Shown here: one piece after another, positions 1-11,085 of the stretch
How positions within the stretch are numbered: position 1 is the first letter of the stretch
Layout: every line of letters starts with the position of its first letter
Assembly: GCF_001625215.2 (NCBI RefSeq)
Contig: NC_030386.2
Coordinates: 15,408,545-15,472,544, forward strand
DNA length: 64,000 bases
Source: Daucus carota subsp. sativus
Taxonomy: Eukaryota > Streptophyta > Magnoliopsida > Apiales > Apiaceae
Direction of reading: 5' to 3'
The notes under the pieces: generated by a model
What the model saw: only the letters and a program-made list of their open reading frames with translations
Databases searched by the model: none
What the model was told of the DNA's origin: nothing
Program-made: the position numbers and the translations under genes

Positions 1-1375
1 AATTGGTCTCTTGGATTACAAATTTTCCAGCCATTAGTATAATTATGAAATGAATTAAGCGAGAATTTATCAAATTAAACGAAACTTCTCAAATTTCTCG
101 CAAATTTCACTTGATAATTAATTAACAATTAATTAATTAATTGATAATTCGAAATATTGATGTAATCTCGAATTAAAATTTAATTAATTTAATGTATGAA
201 AAATCAATCCAACTTGAACCAAAACTCCAAAATCAGTCCAAAATCTCCACAAAAGCCTCAGAAATCGAAAACCCCCAAATTAAACAAATAGAAACCCTAA
301 TTTCGAAAACCCAAGAATCAAAAACGAGGGCTTTTCTCCTTAATTCGAACTAAAAACAACAGTTTAGTCTATTCAAATCGACTGTATAGTCAAGAATCTC
401 AGTGTAAACACGATCCCCAAACTCCAGAAAACTCCGATCGAAACTCGGGCAAGCGGGTAAGATTCCGGCGAAAATCCGGCAGCGTAACGGTAGTAAACAA
501 CCAAATAAATCACACCAGCAAGTTATACGTTACTTGAAAACGAAGAACAGCAAGTTTTTATGGATTAAAACTTGAAAAACTCGAGAAACTATGTGTGTAT
601 ATACGCGTATGGATGAAGAAGATGAAAGAAATGGGGAGTAAGACAATTTATATGATTGTCTTAAGGGTTTTGAAGTCGGTAAGACAATCTGGCAGATTGT
701 CTTACGAGTTCAAAACTCGGTAAGACAATTCGTTAGATTGTCTTGCCGACCCTGAGAAGAGTGCGCGAGAAGATATGCAAACAAAAGTCGGTAAGACAAT
801 TTTAATAATTGTCTTGCCGTGAATAAAAACAGAAAAAGACATTTAACATATGAAAAATTCGGTAAGACAATTACAGGAATTGTCTTGCCGAGTTTTCAAT
901 AAGACAATAGACGAAAAACCTGAGAAATTCGGTAAGACAATTAAAACAATTGTCTTGCCGAGTTTTTCAGAATAAAAACAAACGAAAAAAAAATATATAT
1001 ATAACGGTGATTTTTGACTTATTTTTGAAATAAAATGTTTTGCACATTAAATCAAAAATCTAAAATAAAAACAATATTAAATATTACACATATATTTTGT
1101 AAAATTCAACTTTAATTAAATATAAATACTTATGAACTTAACTTTAATTCATAAAAATGAATTAACTTAAATTCAAATATTTATGCTTAATTAATTTTGA
1201 AAAAATACAAAATAACTACAAATAATTATCTAAATGCATAGAGAATAATACAGGGGAGTAATCAGGCATTTAGAAAATTACAGGTAAACATATAAAATTT
1301 AATAATATACCTATAAATACACAGAAAATTCATAAAATTATATAAAATCATATAAAGCATATTATACAATGAGAA
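1..1375 (-). other. LTR-like non-coding DNA next to the copia pol end
   Basis: No coding capacity is visible. Read on the minus strand, this stretch has an AT-rich part (1375 to about 970), a cluster of hairpins (about 960-638), a TATA-like run (near 595-606) and then a less AT-rich leader-like part down to position 1. That is the order expected of the U3, TATA and R/U5 of an LTR. It lies where the 3' LTR of the copia element should be, but I find no similarity to the 5' LTR at 7243-8856 apart from the hairpin module. It may be the 3' end of a recombinant element or a separate related LTR abutting pol. The left boundary is outside the window. Confidence 0.4.
638..960. repeat. Cluster of short hairpin repeats (left copy)
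   Basis: Six imperfect palindromes of the form GTAAGACAAT, short loop, ATTGTCTTAC or ATTGTCTTGCC lie at about 641-667, 679-705, 719-746, 791-819, 860-888 and 931-959, with one half-unit near 900. Arms are 10-13 bp and loops about 3-6 bases. The same core occurs in the copia 5' LTR at 7.6-8.2 kb. Palindromes upstream of the LTR TATA box have been described for Sireviruses; here they also lie upstream of a TATA-like run on the minus strand. Confidence 0.8.
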
Positions 1376-4300
1376 TCATGTCATATTTAACATCCCTAGC
1401 TCACAAACCAACTTAGAGAAAGTGGATTCATCAAGTGGTTTAGTGAAGATGTCAGCGATTTGATCAGCCGTGGGCACAAAATGTAACACCACAGTACCAT
1501 TCATGACATGTTCTCGAATAAAATGATACCTGATATCTATGTGCTTGGTTCTGGAATGTTGAACCGGATTGTTGGAAATGGCTATGGCACTTGTGTTGTC
1601 ACAAAATATTGGAATTTTGTCGACAGAAATCCCATAATCATTCAATTGGTTTCTGATCCACAGTTGCTGAGCACAGCAGCTTCCAGCAGCTATGTACTCA
1701 GCTTCAGCAGTAGAAGTAGACACTGAATGCTGCTTCTTGCTGTACCAGGAAACCAACCGACGTCCTAGAAATTGACAGCTTCCAGACGTACTTTTCCTAT
1801 CAATCCTGCATCCTGCATAATCAGAATCTGTATAGCCGGTTAAGTCAAAACCAGTATTCTTAGGGTACCAAATACCTAAACCAGGTGTACCCTTAAGATA
1901 TCTAAAGATTCTTTTGACGGCTATAAGATGTGATTCTTTAGGATCAGCTTGGAACCTAGCACACAAACATGTTGCAAACATAATATCTGGTCTACTAGCA
2001 GTGAGATAGAGTAAAGAGCCAATCATACCTCGATAGCTTGAGATATCAACTTTCTTACCAGATTTATCCTGGTCAAGCTTTGTGGCAGTGGCCATGGGTG
2101 TCTTTGCCGGAGAAGAGTCTTCTAGATTGTACTTTCGCAGAAGATCTTTGACATACTTTGACTGGCAAATGAAGATGCCATCTTCCTTTTGGCTTACTTG
2201 AAGACCAAGAAAGTAGGACAGCTCACCCATCATACTCATTTCATAATTGCTCTGCATTAACTTAGCAAATCTCTTGCACAAGTTATCGTTAGTAGAACCA
2301 AATATAATATCATCAACATATATTTGAACAAATATCATATTATTATCATGCAATTTGTAAAAGAGAGTTTTGTCTATGACACCTCTAGTGAAATTGTTTT
2401 CAATTAAAAACTCAGAGAGAGTGTCATACCATGTCCTTGGTGACTGCTTGAGCCCATAGACAGCTTTGAATAAGAAGTAAACAAAATCAGCAAATTCTGG
2501 ATTTTCAAAGCCAGGGGGCTGTTCCAGATATACTTCTTCTTCTAGCTTTCCATTCAGAAATGCACTTTTCACATCCATCTGATAAACCTTGAAGTTGGAA
2601 TGTGCAGCAAATGCAAGGAATATTCTGATGGCTTCAAGACGAGCAACTGGAGCATAGGTTTCATCGTAATCAATTCCTTCTTCTTGAGAATAACCTTTTG
2701 CGACCAGTCTGGCTTTGTTTCTTACAACAATGCCATCACTATCTAACTTGTTACGGAAGACCCATCTAGCTCCAATTGTAGACTTTCCTTTTGGCCTTGG
2801 AACCAGGGCCCAGACTTCTTGTCTCTCAAATTGATTGAGTTCTTCTTGCATGGCAAGAACCCAATCAGGATCAGCAAGTGCTTCATCTATTTTCTTTGGT
2901 TCCAATTGTGATAGAAAACCAGAGAATAGACATTCATTTGTCGTAGCACTTCTAGTTCTTACACCAACATCAGGATCACCAATTATAAGATCAAAGGGAT
3001 GATCTCTGCTCCAAATCCTTTCCCTTGGAAGTTGTGTCCTTGATGATTCAGCTGTATTGTCAGTAAGCTGATGTGTATGACTAGTTGATCCACCAGCTCC
3101 CCCTGAGTTGTTGCCAGGATGACTTGATGATCCACCACTAGCATCAGTGGAATCTCCAGCATTATTGCCATTTCCTCCACCATTGCCTGGATCATTATCA
3201 TTGTTGTCATCACCTGTTGCAACCTCAGGTGGCACATCATCATCTGAATCAGAATCTGGATAGTTGTCAAACTTCAGTGATTCAGATGGATCAGCAGATT
3301 GTAAACTTGGTAGTTTAGTGTCATCAAATGTTACATTGACACTAACTTTCACTGACAGAGTATCAATTACAAAAACTCTATAAGCATTATTTGTATAACC
3401 AACAAAAATTGCTTCAGATGCCTTTGGCTCAAACTTGTTCAAGTTCTCTTCACCATCCTTGAGAACATAACACTTGGCTCCAAAGACATGAAGATGTTTG
3501 ACATAAGGTTTCTTGTTGTTATACAGATGAAATGGAGTTTTCATATGATCCTTGTTGATCAAAGTTCTATTCTGGGTATAGCAGGCAGTAGACACAGCTT
3601 CAGCCCAAAAGTACAGAGGAAGCTTTGCTTCAGCAATCATTGTCCTTGCAGCTTCAATCAATGTACGATTCTTTCTTTCGACGACTCCATTCTGCTGAGG
3701 AGTCCTTGGTGCTGAATACTGCCTTCTAATTCCCTTTTCAGAGTAAAAGTTGATTAGAGTTTGATTCTTGAATTCTGTGCCATTGTCTGACCTTACAGCT
3801 TTGACTGGCACACCTTTATCCAATTCAACTAACTTTATATGATCAATCACTGTCAACGGGGTTTCATCCTTAGAAGCAAGGAAGTAAACCCAAGTAAATT
3901 TCGAGAAGTCATCCACAATAACCAAGGCATATCTTCCTCCATCAATGGATGCAACATTCACAGGGCCAAACAAATCCATATGTAATAAATGAAGTGGATC
4001 TGTAATGGTATTGATGGTCTTGCCTTTGTGAGATGCTCTCTTCGCTTTTCCTTTCTGACAAGCTTCACACAGATCATCAGATGAGAATTCCAGGGAAGGC
4101 AAACCTCTCACTAGATCTCTCTTGACTAGAGAGTTCATGGTTTTGAAGTTGAGGTGTGAGAGCTTCTTATGCCATAACCAACTATCTTCAGCAGATGCTT
4201 TAGCATAGAAACAGTGAACTTCGTTTCCTGGTCCTGAAGACAAATCAGCTACGTATATATTGCCTTTCCTTACGCCACATAGTGAAGGACGCTTATCCTT

Positions 4301-4603
4301 GATATGTTTGATGATACATATCTCCTTTTCAAAGTGAACATAATATCCTTTGTCACAAAACTGACTGACACTCAGGAGATTATGTTGAAGTCCTTCAACT
4401 AAAGCAACATCCTCTATGATGATTCTTCCAATTTTGTACTTGCCATATCCCACAGTACGACCTTTGCTATTATCAGCAAAACTGACTGTAGGGCCAGCTC
4501 CTTCTCTTATGTCTTCCAGCAGGGATTTATTGCCAGTCATGTGCATTGACGCTCCACTGTCAAGCACCCAGGTAACACGAACAATTCCACTGGCACCCTG
4601 CAA
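1376..4603 (-). CDS. Copia pol polyprotein (protease, integrase, RT, RNase H)
   Basis: This long open frame encodes the enzymes for reverse transcription and integration of a copia element. From the N-terminus one sees an aspartic protease site (DSGAS, near residue 16), a GAG-pre-integrase zinc-binding segment (H, H, C, C in the HKKLSH to CEAC stretch), the integrase core acidic residues (MDLFG, SDNGTEF, and E in VVERKNR), a linker rich in Asp, Gly and Ser, and a reverse transcriptase with YVDD near residue 760. RNase H is last (TDSDYAG and STAEAEY), and the frame stops with TGA at 1376-1378. It is in the same frame as gag, separated only by a TAA at 4616-4618. The first codon at 4603 is TTG, so it probably has no start of its own and is made by readthrough, reinitiation or splicing. 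Confidence 0.93.
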   Translation of the reverse strand: MQGASGIVRVTWVLDSGASMHMTGNKSLLEDIREGAGPTVSFADNSKGRTVGYGKYKIGRIIIEDVALVEGLQHNLLSVSQFCDKGYYVHFEKEICIIKHIKDKRPSLCGVRKGNIYVADLSSGPGNEVHCFYAKASAEDSWLWHKKLSHLNFKTMNSLVKRDLVRGLPSLEFSSDDLCEACQKGKAKRASHKGKTINTITDPLHLLHMDLFGPVNVASIDGGRYALVIVDDFSKFTWVYFLASKDETPLTVIDHIKLVELDKGVPVKAVRSDNGTEFKNQTLINFYSEKGIRRQYSAPRTPQQNGVVERKNRTLIEAARTMIAEAKLPLYFWAEAVSTACYTQNRTLINKDHMKTPFHLYNNKKPYVKHLHVFGAKCYVLKDGEENLNKFEPKASEAIFVGYTNNAYRVFVIDTLSVKVSVNVTFDDTKLPSLQSADPSESLKFDNYPDSDSDDDVPPEVATGDDNNDNDPGNGGGNGNNAGDSTDASGGSSSHPGNNSGGAGGSTSHTHQLTDNTAESSRTQLPRERIWSRDHPFDLIIGDPDVGVRTRSATTNECLFSGFLSQLEPKKIDEALADPDWVLAMQEELNQFERQEVWALVPRPKGKSTIGARWVFRNKLDSDGIVVRNKARLVAKGYSQEEGIDYDETYAPVARLEAIRIFLAFAAHSNFKVYQMDVKSAFLNGKLEEEVYLEQPPGFENPEFADFVYFLFKAVYGLKQSPRTWYDTLSEFLIENNFTRGVIDKTLFYKLHDNNMIFVQIYVDDIIFGSTNDNLCKRFAKLMQSNYEMSMMGELSYFLGLQVSQKEDGIFICQSKYVKDLLRKYNLEDSSPAKTPMATATKLDQDKSGKKVDISSYRGMIGSLLYLTASRPDIMFATCLCARFQADPKESHLIAVKRIFRYLKGTPGLGIWYPKNTGFDLTGYTDSDYAGCRIDRKSTSGSCQFLGRRLVSWYSKKQHSVSTSTAEAEYIAAGSCCAQQLWIRNQLNDYGISVDKIPIFCDNTSAIAISNNPVQHSRTKHIDIRYHFIREHVMNGTVVLHFVPTADQIADIFTKPLDESTFSKLVCELGMLNMT

Positions 4604-4615
4604 AAGACAAATTGA

Positions 4616-7066
4616 TTAAACATTCTTTGGGACCCACACTTGATTGGGTCCAGCAAACTTAAAGAACTGATTTCTATCAGGTGTAACAACAGAGCCTCTT
4701 GGACTGATACTTGGTTCCGATTTGACTGAACTTACTTCCTTAACAACAGCCTTATAAACCTTGGTTTTAGGCTTCGGAACATAAGTCTCCTTCCTAACAC
4801 GAGTAGGACTAGCAGTCTTTGATCTAGCATGCTTGTTGTTTGTGTGTTGTTTAGGTGATGTGTTTTCATTTTTAGCATGCAAATTTTTAAAATAAGCAGA
4901 CATCAAATTGAAAGCACAAGTCATACAATTATCAACACTACAAGATTTATGACATGCATCAAAAGCAGAAACAACAGGAGTATCAGTCATAGTAGTAGGA
5001 ACATCAATAGATTCTACTCTAACCTTGTTATCAGATTTAAAGTTTTCAGTAGAATGACATCTATTGTTCTTGTTCTTACTATTCACAAAATTATTAGGCT
5101 TGTTGAATTTAGTTCTCTCAGAGTTGACACCTAAACCAGCTTTGGGCAACCTAACATTGCCTTTCACTTTGATTGGTTTCAGTGATGTCAGGATCTCATC
5201 TCTCTTCTCATTACTCTCTTTCAATTTAAGGTCTTCCTGTTTGAGTTCATATCTAATGACAACAGGAGTCTCTAAAAGAGGTTCAGCTTCTGAGGTTTTA
5301 AACAAAGGTTTAGGGGAATCTTTCAAAACAAAAGGAATCCCTCTCTCCTCAGCACTCTTCTTAAAAGGAGTAATGTTACTAGCCTTACCTACAGATTTGT
5401 TATAGTCAAAACCTATTCCAACAGTTCTCTTGATCTCTTGTTTATCATTAAGTTCTTTGACTATCATGGAGGCATCCTTGAAGGCTTTACATTTCACTTT
5501 CTCTTCGTCTAGCTGAAGTCTTAAAGCAATCTCACCTTTCTCTAGAACTTTGACTTTAGCACATTGTAATCCTAAATCCATAGTCAATTGTTCTATTTTA
5601 GGTTTTAATACTTTCATCTCATTCATCTTATAAGCATGAATTTCTAAGACTAAAGTATCAACTTTAAGATTGGCAGCTTTCATCTTTTTAATAGCATCAT
5701 CTCTTTCAAGTCCTAATTGCATAAAAAGTTTAGGGCATGTAGGATCTACCTGAAAGCTTCCAGCAGGAGGAGGTGAAGATGATCCAGCATTAGCCATGAG
5801 AGCAACATTCCCTATCTGCTCTTCTTCATCACTGTCTGTATCATCCCAGCTTTTCCCTTCTGCCAGATAAGACTTGCTCTTGAAACTTTGACTTCCAGAA
5901 GTACCCTGATGCTTTCTCACTAGTGCATCATACTTCTGCTTCAGCTCGTCGTACGAATCCTTTCTCTTTCCTTGAACCTTGGGTTGTTTGCATTCAGTTG
6001 CAAAGTGTCCCGGTTCACCACAGTTGAAGCATTTGAATTTGCTTCTATCGACCATCCCAGTCTTGTATCCTCCTTTGCTCGTAGAAGATGAATAACCTCC
6101 TTTCTGAAACCTGTTCACAGTAGGTTTGTACTTGTAGGAGGGGTTCTTCTTGAATCTCATGTTTCCAAATTTCTTGGCAAACAGTGATAGAGATTGATCT
6201 TCTAACTGTTCTAGCTCTTCCATTGTATAGAACTCTTCGTCACCACTGGAAGAAGCAGTCTGACCCATCTCAGGTACAACAAATTCCTGAGTGGTTTTAG
6301 AAGGAACAACAACATCCTTCTTTTCTTCCGGTGCAGGTGACTCAACAACTAGAGCTCTCGAATGGTTCTGTGTTTTACCCCAGCCATATCTCTGTTTACT
6401 CTGAACTTGCTCCAGTTCATAAGTTTTCAAAACTCCGTAGAGTCTTTCCAGAGAAATCTCATTCAGATCTCTGCTTTCCCTGATGGCAGTGATTCTGTGT
6501 TCCAGATGTTCGGGAAGGGTTAAGAGAAACTTCATGTTGACCTCTTTCTTGTCGTAGAATTTCCCATTCAGATTCAAGTTATTAATCAGATTATTGAGTC
6601 TGATAAATACTTCTGAAATCCCTTCACCGGGATGGGAACCAAACTGTTCATACTGAGCCATCAGTATCTCTTTCTTGTTTTCCCTAACTTCCTCTGAGCC
6701 TTCATTGATAATCTCTAATGTATCCCAGATTTGCTTGGCGTTCGTACAATTTACAACAGCATTGTACATTACTGGATTTAGAGATTCAACCAATATTAGT
6801 TGAAGAGCGTCATCTAAGTTCATCTGTTCACTCTCTTCATCTGTGTACTCAGAAAGTTCTTTCGGAATGACCTGATGAGGTATTAACACACCATCCTCTT
6901 CGTGTGCTAATATGACATTCATCGGAGTAGTAACACCTTTGTCCAAAATCCCGATGTATTTTCTGTTCGCTGTTCGGAGGAATAGGAACATGTGCCTTTT
7001 CCATAGGCCAAAGTGTTCTTGGCTGAACGGTGGGATTTTAATGCTACTAATCTTTTGGGTACTCAT
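4616..7066 (-). CDS. Copia gag (capsid/nucleocapsid) protein, 816 aa
   Basis: This is the structural protein of the copia particle. The N-terminal part (roughly residues 10-230) matches the plant copia gag layout: an early FGLWKR segment, a motif with ALQLILVESLNP and the IWDTLE segment typical of UBN2/DUF4219-type gags. A CCHC zinc knuckle (CFNCGEPGHFATEC) lies near residue 345. The C-terminal half is long, charged and lysine-rich with likely coiled-coil stretches, and ends with a GPNQVWVPK segment that normally lies just before protease in copia polyproteins. The frame is intact and starts with ATG at 7066, about 160 bp inside the PBS. The TAA at 4616-4618 is the only barrier to pol. Confidence 0.9.
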   Translation of the reverse strand: MSTQKISSIKIPPFSQEHFGLWKRHMFLFLRTANRKYIGILDKGVTTPMNVILAHEEDGVLIPHQVIPKELSEYTDEESEQMNLDDALQLILVESLNPVMYNAVVNCTNAKQIWDTLEIINEGSEEVRENKKEILMAQYEQFGSHPGEGISEVFIRLNNLINNLNLNGKFYDKKEVNMKFLLTLPEHLEHRITAIRESRDLNEISLERLYGVLKTYELEQVQSKQRYGWGKTQNHSRALVVESPAPEEKKDVVVPSKTTQEFVVPEMGQTASSSGDEEFYTMEELEQLEDQSLSLFAKKFGNMRFKKNPSYKYKPTVNRFQKGGYSSSTSKGGYKTGMVDRSKFKCFNCGEPGHFATECKQPKVQGKRKDSYDELKQKYDALVRKHQGTSGSQSFKSKSYLAEGKSWDDTDSDEEEQIGNVALMANAGSSSPPPAGSFQVDPTCPKLFMQLGLERDDAIKKMKAANLKVDTLVLEIHAYKMNEMKVLKPKIEQLTMDLGLQCAKVKVLEKGEIALRLQLDEEKVKCKAFKDASMIVKELNDKQEIKRTVGIGFDYNKSVGKASNITPFKKSAEERGIPFVLKDSPKPLFKTSEAEPLLETPVVIRYELKQEDLKLKESNEKRDEILTSLKPIKVKGNVRLPKAGLGVNSERTKFNKPNNFVNSKNKNNRCHSTENFKSDNKVRVESIDVPTTMTDTPVVSAFDACHKSCSVDNCMTCAFNLMSAYFKNLHAKNENTSPKQHTNNKHARSKTASPTRVRKETYVPKPKTKVYKAVVKEVSSVKSEPSISPRGSVVTPDRNQFFKFAGPNQVWVPKNV

Positions 7067-7228
7067 TTTTAAGGATTTAAAGTGAATAGTGTTTGGATGA
7101 GAAATGGATTTTTGAATGAAAAATATTTTAAATCAAAATTAATTTTTGGAATAAAATTAATTCGAATAAAAAATATTTTGACGTTACAGAGTGTGTATAG
7201 GATCTGATACGGTAAAATGGTATCAACC

Positions 7229-7240
7229 GCTCTGATACCA
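7229..7240 (-). promoter_or_regulatory. Primer binding site of the copia element
   Basis: On the minus strand this reads TGGTATCAGAGC, the standard plant copia PBS complementary to the 3' end of initiator tRNA-Met. It lies two bases inside the LTR end (TAACA at 7243) and so fixes the LTR boundary. Confidence 0.93.
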
Positions 7241-7570
7241 ATTGTTAGGTCCAGATACGATTGTAGAAGGGGGGGGTTGAATACAATCGTCACAAAATAA
7301 TCGCGGCGGAATAAATCTGATTGGAATGTAACTTGTTAATCAGATTAAGATTAATTAATATAACAATGTTTTAAGTCGTTATATAATTAATATGGTTCGT
7401 TTTAATGTCCACTAGTTCGTAGAATAAATTTGACAGAAAGTATTCTAACTCAGCGGAACAAAACAACCGAATGATCAAAGCACCGTAAACTGTGGATTTA
7501 ACGAATAGCAAGTTTAGCACAACTTGAAAGCTTTACAATACTTTGAACAAGAATAAATGAAGGGGGGAGA

Positions 7571-7582
7571 GCCATATTTATA
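7571..7582 (-). promoter_or_regulatory. LTR TATA box
   Basis: The minus strand reads TATAAATATGGC, about 330 bp from the LTR/PBS boundary. It is a good plant TATA box and would start genomic RNA toward gag. Confidence 0.65.
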
Positions 7583-7589
7583 GGCAAAA

Positions 7590-8190
7590 CCCTTGAACTA
7601 GTAAGACAATGGTGGCAAAGACAATCCCTAGCTTGCTAAGACAATTTGGCACTTTGTCTTGCTATTTTAGAGCTTGTAAGACAATTAAATTAATTGTCTA
7701 CAACTAGTAAGACAATGAAATCCGTGGGCAAGACAATCTAGGGGTCGGTAAGACAATTGAGAAGTGCGGTAAGACAATCTGGGAGATTGTCTTACTGTTC
7801 TACAATCGGCAAGACAATCACAAGGATTGTCTTGCAAGCTACCAAGGCAAGACAATTGAAACAATCGGTAAGACAATCACAAGGATTGTCTTCCCGTGTA
7901 AAGGAAGGGGAAGAAATGCGGTAAGACAATCTAGGAGATTGTCTTGCCGTGTTGTGTGAAGGCAACAGTCGGTAAGACAATCCTTTGGATTGTCTTACCT
8001 TGCTTAAAACAGCAAGACAATCCATTGGATTGTCTTACCTTGCTTGTTTTAGCAAGACAATGCCTTGGATTGTCTTTCCTTTTGATTAAACACTTAGACA
8101 ATCAACTAGATTGTCTTTCCTTCTTGTTTTTCAACTAGACAATCAAATAGATTGTCTTTCCTTGTATACTTCAAGTAGACAATCCATTTT
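7590..8190. repeat. Hairpin array in the U3 of the copia LTR
   Basis: At least eight palindromic units share the core AGACAAT and ATTGTCT. Good examples are at about 7768-7796, 7918-7948, 7970-7999 (13 bp perfect arms around TTT), 8011-8040 and 8050-8078. Unpaired half-units continue on both sides. The units are spaced about 40-50 bp apart and lie directly upstream of the TATA box in element orientation, so they may bind a regulator or give small-RNA-forming transcripts. No protein is encoded. Confidence 0.85.
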
Positions 8191-8864
8191 CCCTTTAATT
8201 AATTAACCAATTAATATTCACTTAATTATTTTAAATGCATAAATTCATAAATTAAATTAATTCGAGATAGAATTAATTTAATAAATAAATTACACATCCA
8301 ATATAATTATTTTGAGAAGTGAAATAATTAATTAGATAATTAATTATCCTTTTCCTTCTTCAGCAGAGTCTTCAGTCTTCTTTAAATAATTATGATCTTC
8401 GACTTGATTGAACGACCACCTTCTCTTGACTCAGAATATTTAACCGGATGAGCTGATACACAAATGTACTGTCTGGTTCATCTGTAACTAGCTGAATTAA
8501 ATATTCCTTGTCAATTAAACAATTAGGCAGTGGCTTGTTCGTCGATTCTTCGTCTTCTTAGTTCATCTTCATTTGTTGACACAATATGGAATCTTCTGAA
8601 TAAATAAAGTATTTAAACTTTATACCTTCTGATCTTCTGGACGTGCTACAAAAGATTATTTGTACACTGAGGCTTGATCATATTAATGAACTTCTTCCAG
8701 TGGTTTGCAGCAGCATCCTGAAATTCTTCTGACATAAAATCTTCAATAAATCATTTGACGTTCTTCGAACGGATTCCAGTTAACAGTACTTGCTATTTTC
8801 TTGCTTTCTTATCAGAGTTGAGTTGATTCCTCTTAAATACAAATAGGCTTAACATATGCCTTTC

Positions 8865-9283
8865 ACATTTTTAATTATTTATGTCACTTACTTTAACTGT
8901 ATAATATCTTGATGTAATTTGATGACTTTGCTATATTAGACTCCTAATATATATTATGTGAGGGTTTTTTAGTTATTCTTTTACTTTTTTTTATATGTAA
9001 TCAATATTTCACTTTTTATTACTCTATTTTTCAATGTATTTATGTCGGTTATTTGTATAATATAATTAATGAAAATGAAGAGTATAATTTCAATTTATGT
9101 GATTTTTTGAAATAACTTTCAGAAAAATATAGTTTATTTGAATTATATTTTTAGTTTTATTTTGCTTTTTTATGTATTTTACCATTTAATTTTCATTATC
9201 TTTTCCTTTTAAATTATTTATATCACTTATTTTATTTTTGTAATATTTTGATGTAAATTGATAATTTTATGATATTAGACTTG

Positions 9284-9363
<80 letters not shown>

Positions 9364-9850
9364 TATGTGAGTTTTTATTTTTAGTTATTTTTTTATTTAT
9401 TTCTATGCAATCATCTTTTTAGTTCTTATTACTTTTTTCCTAATATATTTCTGTCACTTATATTTTTTGAACTCACCAGTTTCATCACATATTTCAACTA
9501 ATTTTTCAATTGACCAATTTCATAATATTTTTCAACTGATTTTATGAATCTAATATATTTAAAATATTAATTTCAATCAAAACATTAATATTAGAAGTAA
9601 TAGAAAAATATAATCGATATAAATACATTGGAAAACAGAGTAATAAAAACTAAAAATGTGATTACATATAAAAAACAAAAAAAATAACTAAAAAACCCAC
9701 ACATATTTTATATATTAGGAGTCTAATATAGAAAAATTATCAATTTACATCAAAATATTATACAGTTAAAATAAGTGACATAAATAATTAAAAACTAAAA
9801 AGCAGTAAAAAATAAAAGGTGAAATACATAGAGAAGAAAATAAAATAAAA
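8865..9850. repeat. Three-copy direct and inverted repeat, AT-rich
   Basis: A segment with ATTATTTATGTCACTTA and a following TTAGACTCCTAATATAT occurs at about 8868-9000, again in the same orientation at about 9205-9440 and inverted at about 9650-9830. The outer copies could form a large foldback. The middle copy is split by a (TA)n tract at 9286-9360. This resembles a decayed foldback element; there are no coding signals. Confidence 0.6.
9286..9361. repeat. (TA)n microsatellite
   Basis: About 38 uninterrupted TA dinucleotides. Confidence 0.95.
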
Positions 9851-10377
9851 ACTGAAAATATAATTCATACGAATTAAACCTTTTTAAAATCATTTAAGGT
9901 ATATGAAAAAATCACATGAGAAATATTTAAATGAGACTCTTTATTTTCATTAAAAAGAATAGAAGTAATAAGATGTTTGAAAATAAAAAGGAACATAAGT
10001 GATATTCTGTAACCTTTTTCTGTGACGCTTTGTGTGAACGTAGCATTACTCTTTTTGAAATATATATTTGTCAACAAAAGGGTCCAGAAGTAAATTTGAT
10101 ATGATATTTTACAAGAAAAGAATGATCAATAGACTGTCATTTCATTGTTGGTTATAATTTTTTTTTAATCTTTTTACTATAACTAAGAAAATTGATAATA
10201 ATAAAATTCCAAATTTCATATTTATACCTGCCGTTTAATCGGTACTGTTTAAATCAAACAAATATACATTTAAAGTTTAATTTTAATTAAAATCAAACAA
10301 ATATACATTTAAAGTTTAATTTTAATTAAACATTGCCCACTTGCACAATTGATCACAATTTTGAAGTGCTGTTCTTA
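9851..10377. other. AT-rich intergenic DNA with a 39-bp tandem duplication
   Basis: No gene is seen. A 39-bp unit beginning AAATCAAACAAATATACATT is present twice head to tail at 10251-10328 with no visible differences, so the duplication is recent. Confidence 0.7.
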
Positions 10378-11085
10378 GGGGTCGTTTGGTTCGAAGAGTG
10401 GTATCGGGTTGGAATGAGGAATCGGGTTAAGCTGGTATGAGTTTGAGGTATCATATCTGATATCATGCGTTTGGTTGAGTGCTGGAATCAATATATACAA
10501 TTTTTGTAAAAAATAAGTTATTAATTTATATTAATTGAAAAAATTAATAAAATTATTATTGTTATATATTTTTGCATCATTGATTTAATTTTGTATAGAA
10601 CATTAATATTTGATTACTTAAATAGAGACATACTCCCTCCGTCCCATTTTAGTTGTCATATTTGGTTTTGTACCGGTCAAATTGACCAAAGTTAGACTGA
10701 AATTTATTAATATTTTATCAATTGAAAAAATAAAAAAAAATATGTCACCGAAAATAACTTTTAATCTACTTTAAGATGTAATTTTCAGTTTTTTAAAATA
10801 ATAAAAGAGTGACTTGTAATCTTTGGTCAAAAATTAGTCAATTTGACCAACAAAAAAGGAAATGTGACAACTAAAATGGGACGGAGGGAGTAAAAATTAA
10901 ATATGAATGGATTCTCATACCTCCATCTCATACCCACCTCCCCACCTAGGTATCAAAAACTCATACCTTGGGGGTTTAAGGTATGGGTTTGAGATTTTAT
11001 TTTCACCAACCAAACATCAGGTATGAGTTTGGAATGGACAAACCCCATATCTGATTCCACATATACCCATGAACCAAACGACCCC
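10378..11085. mobile_element. Tourist-like (PIF/Harbinger) MITE
   Basis: The ends are GGGGTCGTTTGGTTC and its exact inverse GAACCAAACGACCCC. They are flanked on both sides by TTA (10375-10377 and 11086-11088), the 3-bp target duplication of PIF/Harbinger elements. The interior is non-coding and is interrupted by a Stowaway-like MITE at 10633-10890. Confidence 0.88.
10633..10890. mobile_element. Stowaway-like MITE nested in the Tourist-like MITE
   Basis: The ends are CTCCCTCCGTCCCATTTTAG and the inverse CTAAAATGGGACGGAGGGAG, flanked by TA on both sides (10631-10632, 10891-10892). This is the typical Tc1/mariner-derived Stowaway end and TA target duplication. Length is 258 bp and there is no coding capacity. 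Confidence 0.9.

Larger units (their letters stand above)
1376..8856 (-). mobile_element. Ty1/copia (Sirevirus-like) retrotransposon, 5' LTR to pol end
   Basis: In minus-strand order the element has a 5' LTR (8856-7243), an initiator-Met-tRNA-type primer binding site, an 816-codon gag and a long pol with protease, integrase, reverse transcriptase and RNase H. The order integrase before RT defines Ty1/copia. The long LTR, large gag and LTR palindromes suggest the Sirevirus lineage; this is inference. A matching 3' LTR is not found in the window, so the 3' boundary is unresolved. Coding regions are open, so the element is either young or selected at its source. Confidence 0.85.
7243..8856 (-). 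repeat. 5' LTR of the copia element
   Basis: The edge next to the PBS is firm: on the plus strand the LTR begins TGTTAGGTCC directly after the PBS spacer. The far edge is placed at 8856 because the sequence there (GGCTTAACA) gives the expected TGTTA/TAACA inverted ends; this edge is an inference without a second LTR to compare. A TATA box (TATAAATATGGC on the minus strand, 7571-7582) marks the promoter, with hairpins upstream of it. Length is about 1.6 kb. Confidence 0.7.

Noticed and set aside
4877..5405. Plus-strand frames opposite copia gag.
   Set aside because: They are shadows of the intact minus-strand gag.
7590..8190. Regularly spaced palindromic repeats looked at first like a CRISPR array.
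   Set aside because: This is plant DNA, the spacers are not of constant length, the repeats are imperfect palindromes, and they lie in an LTR.
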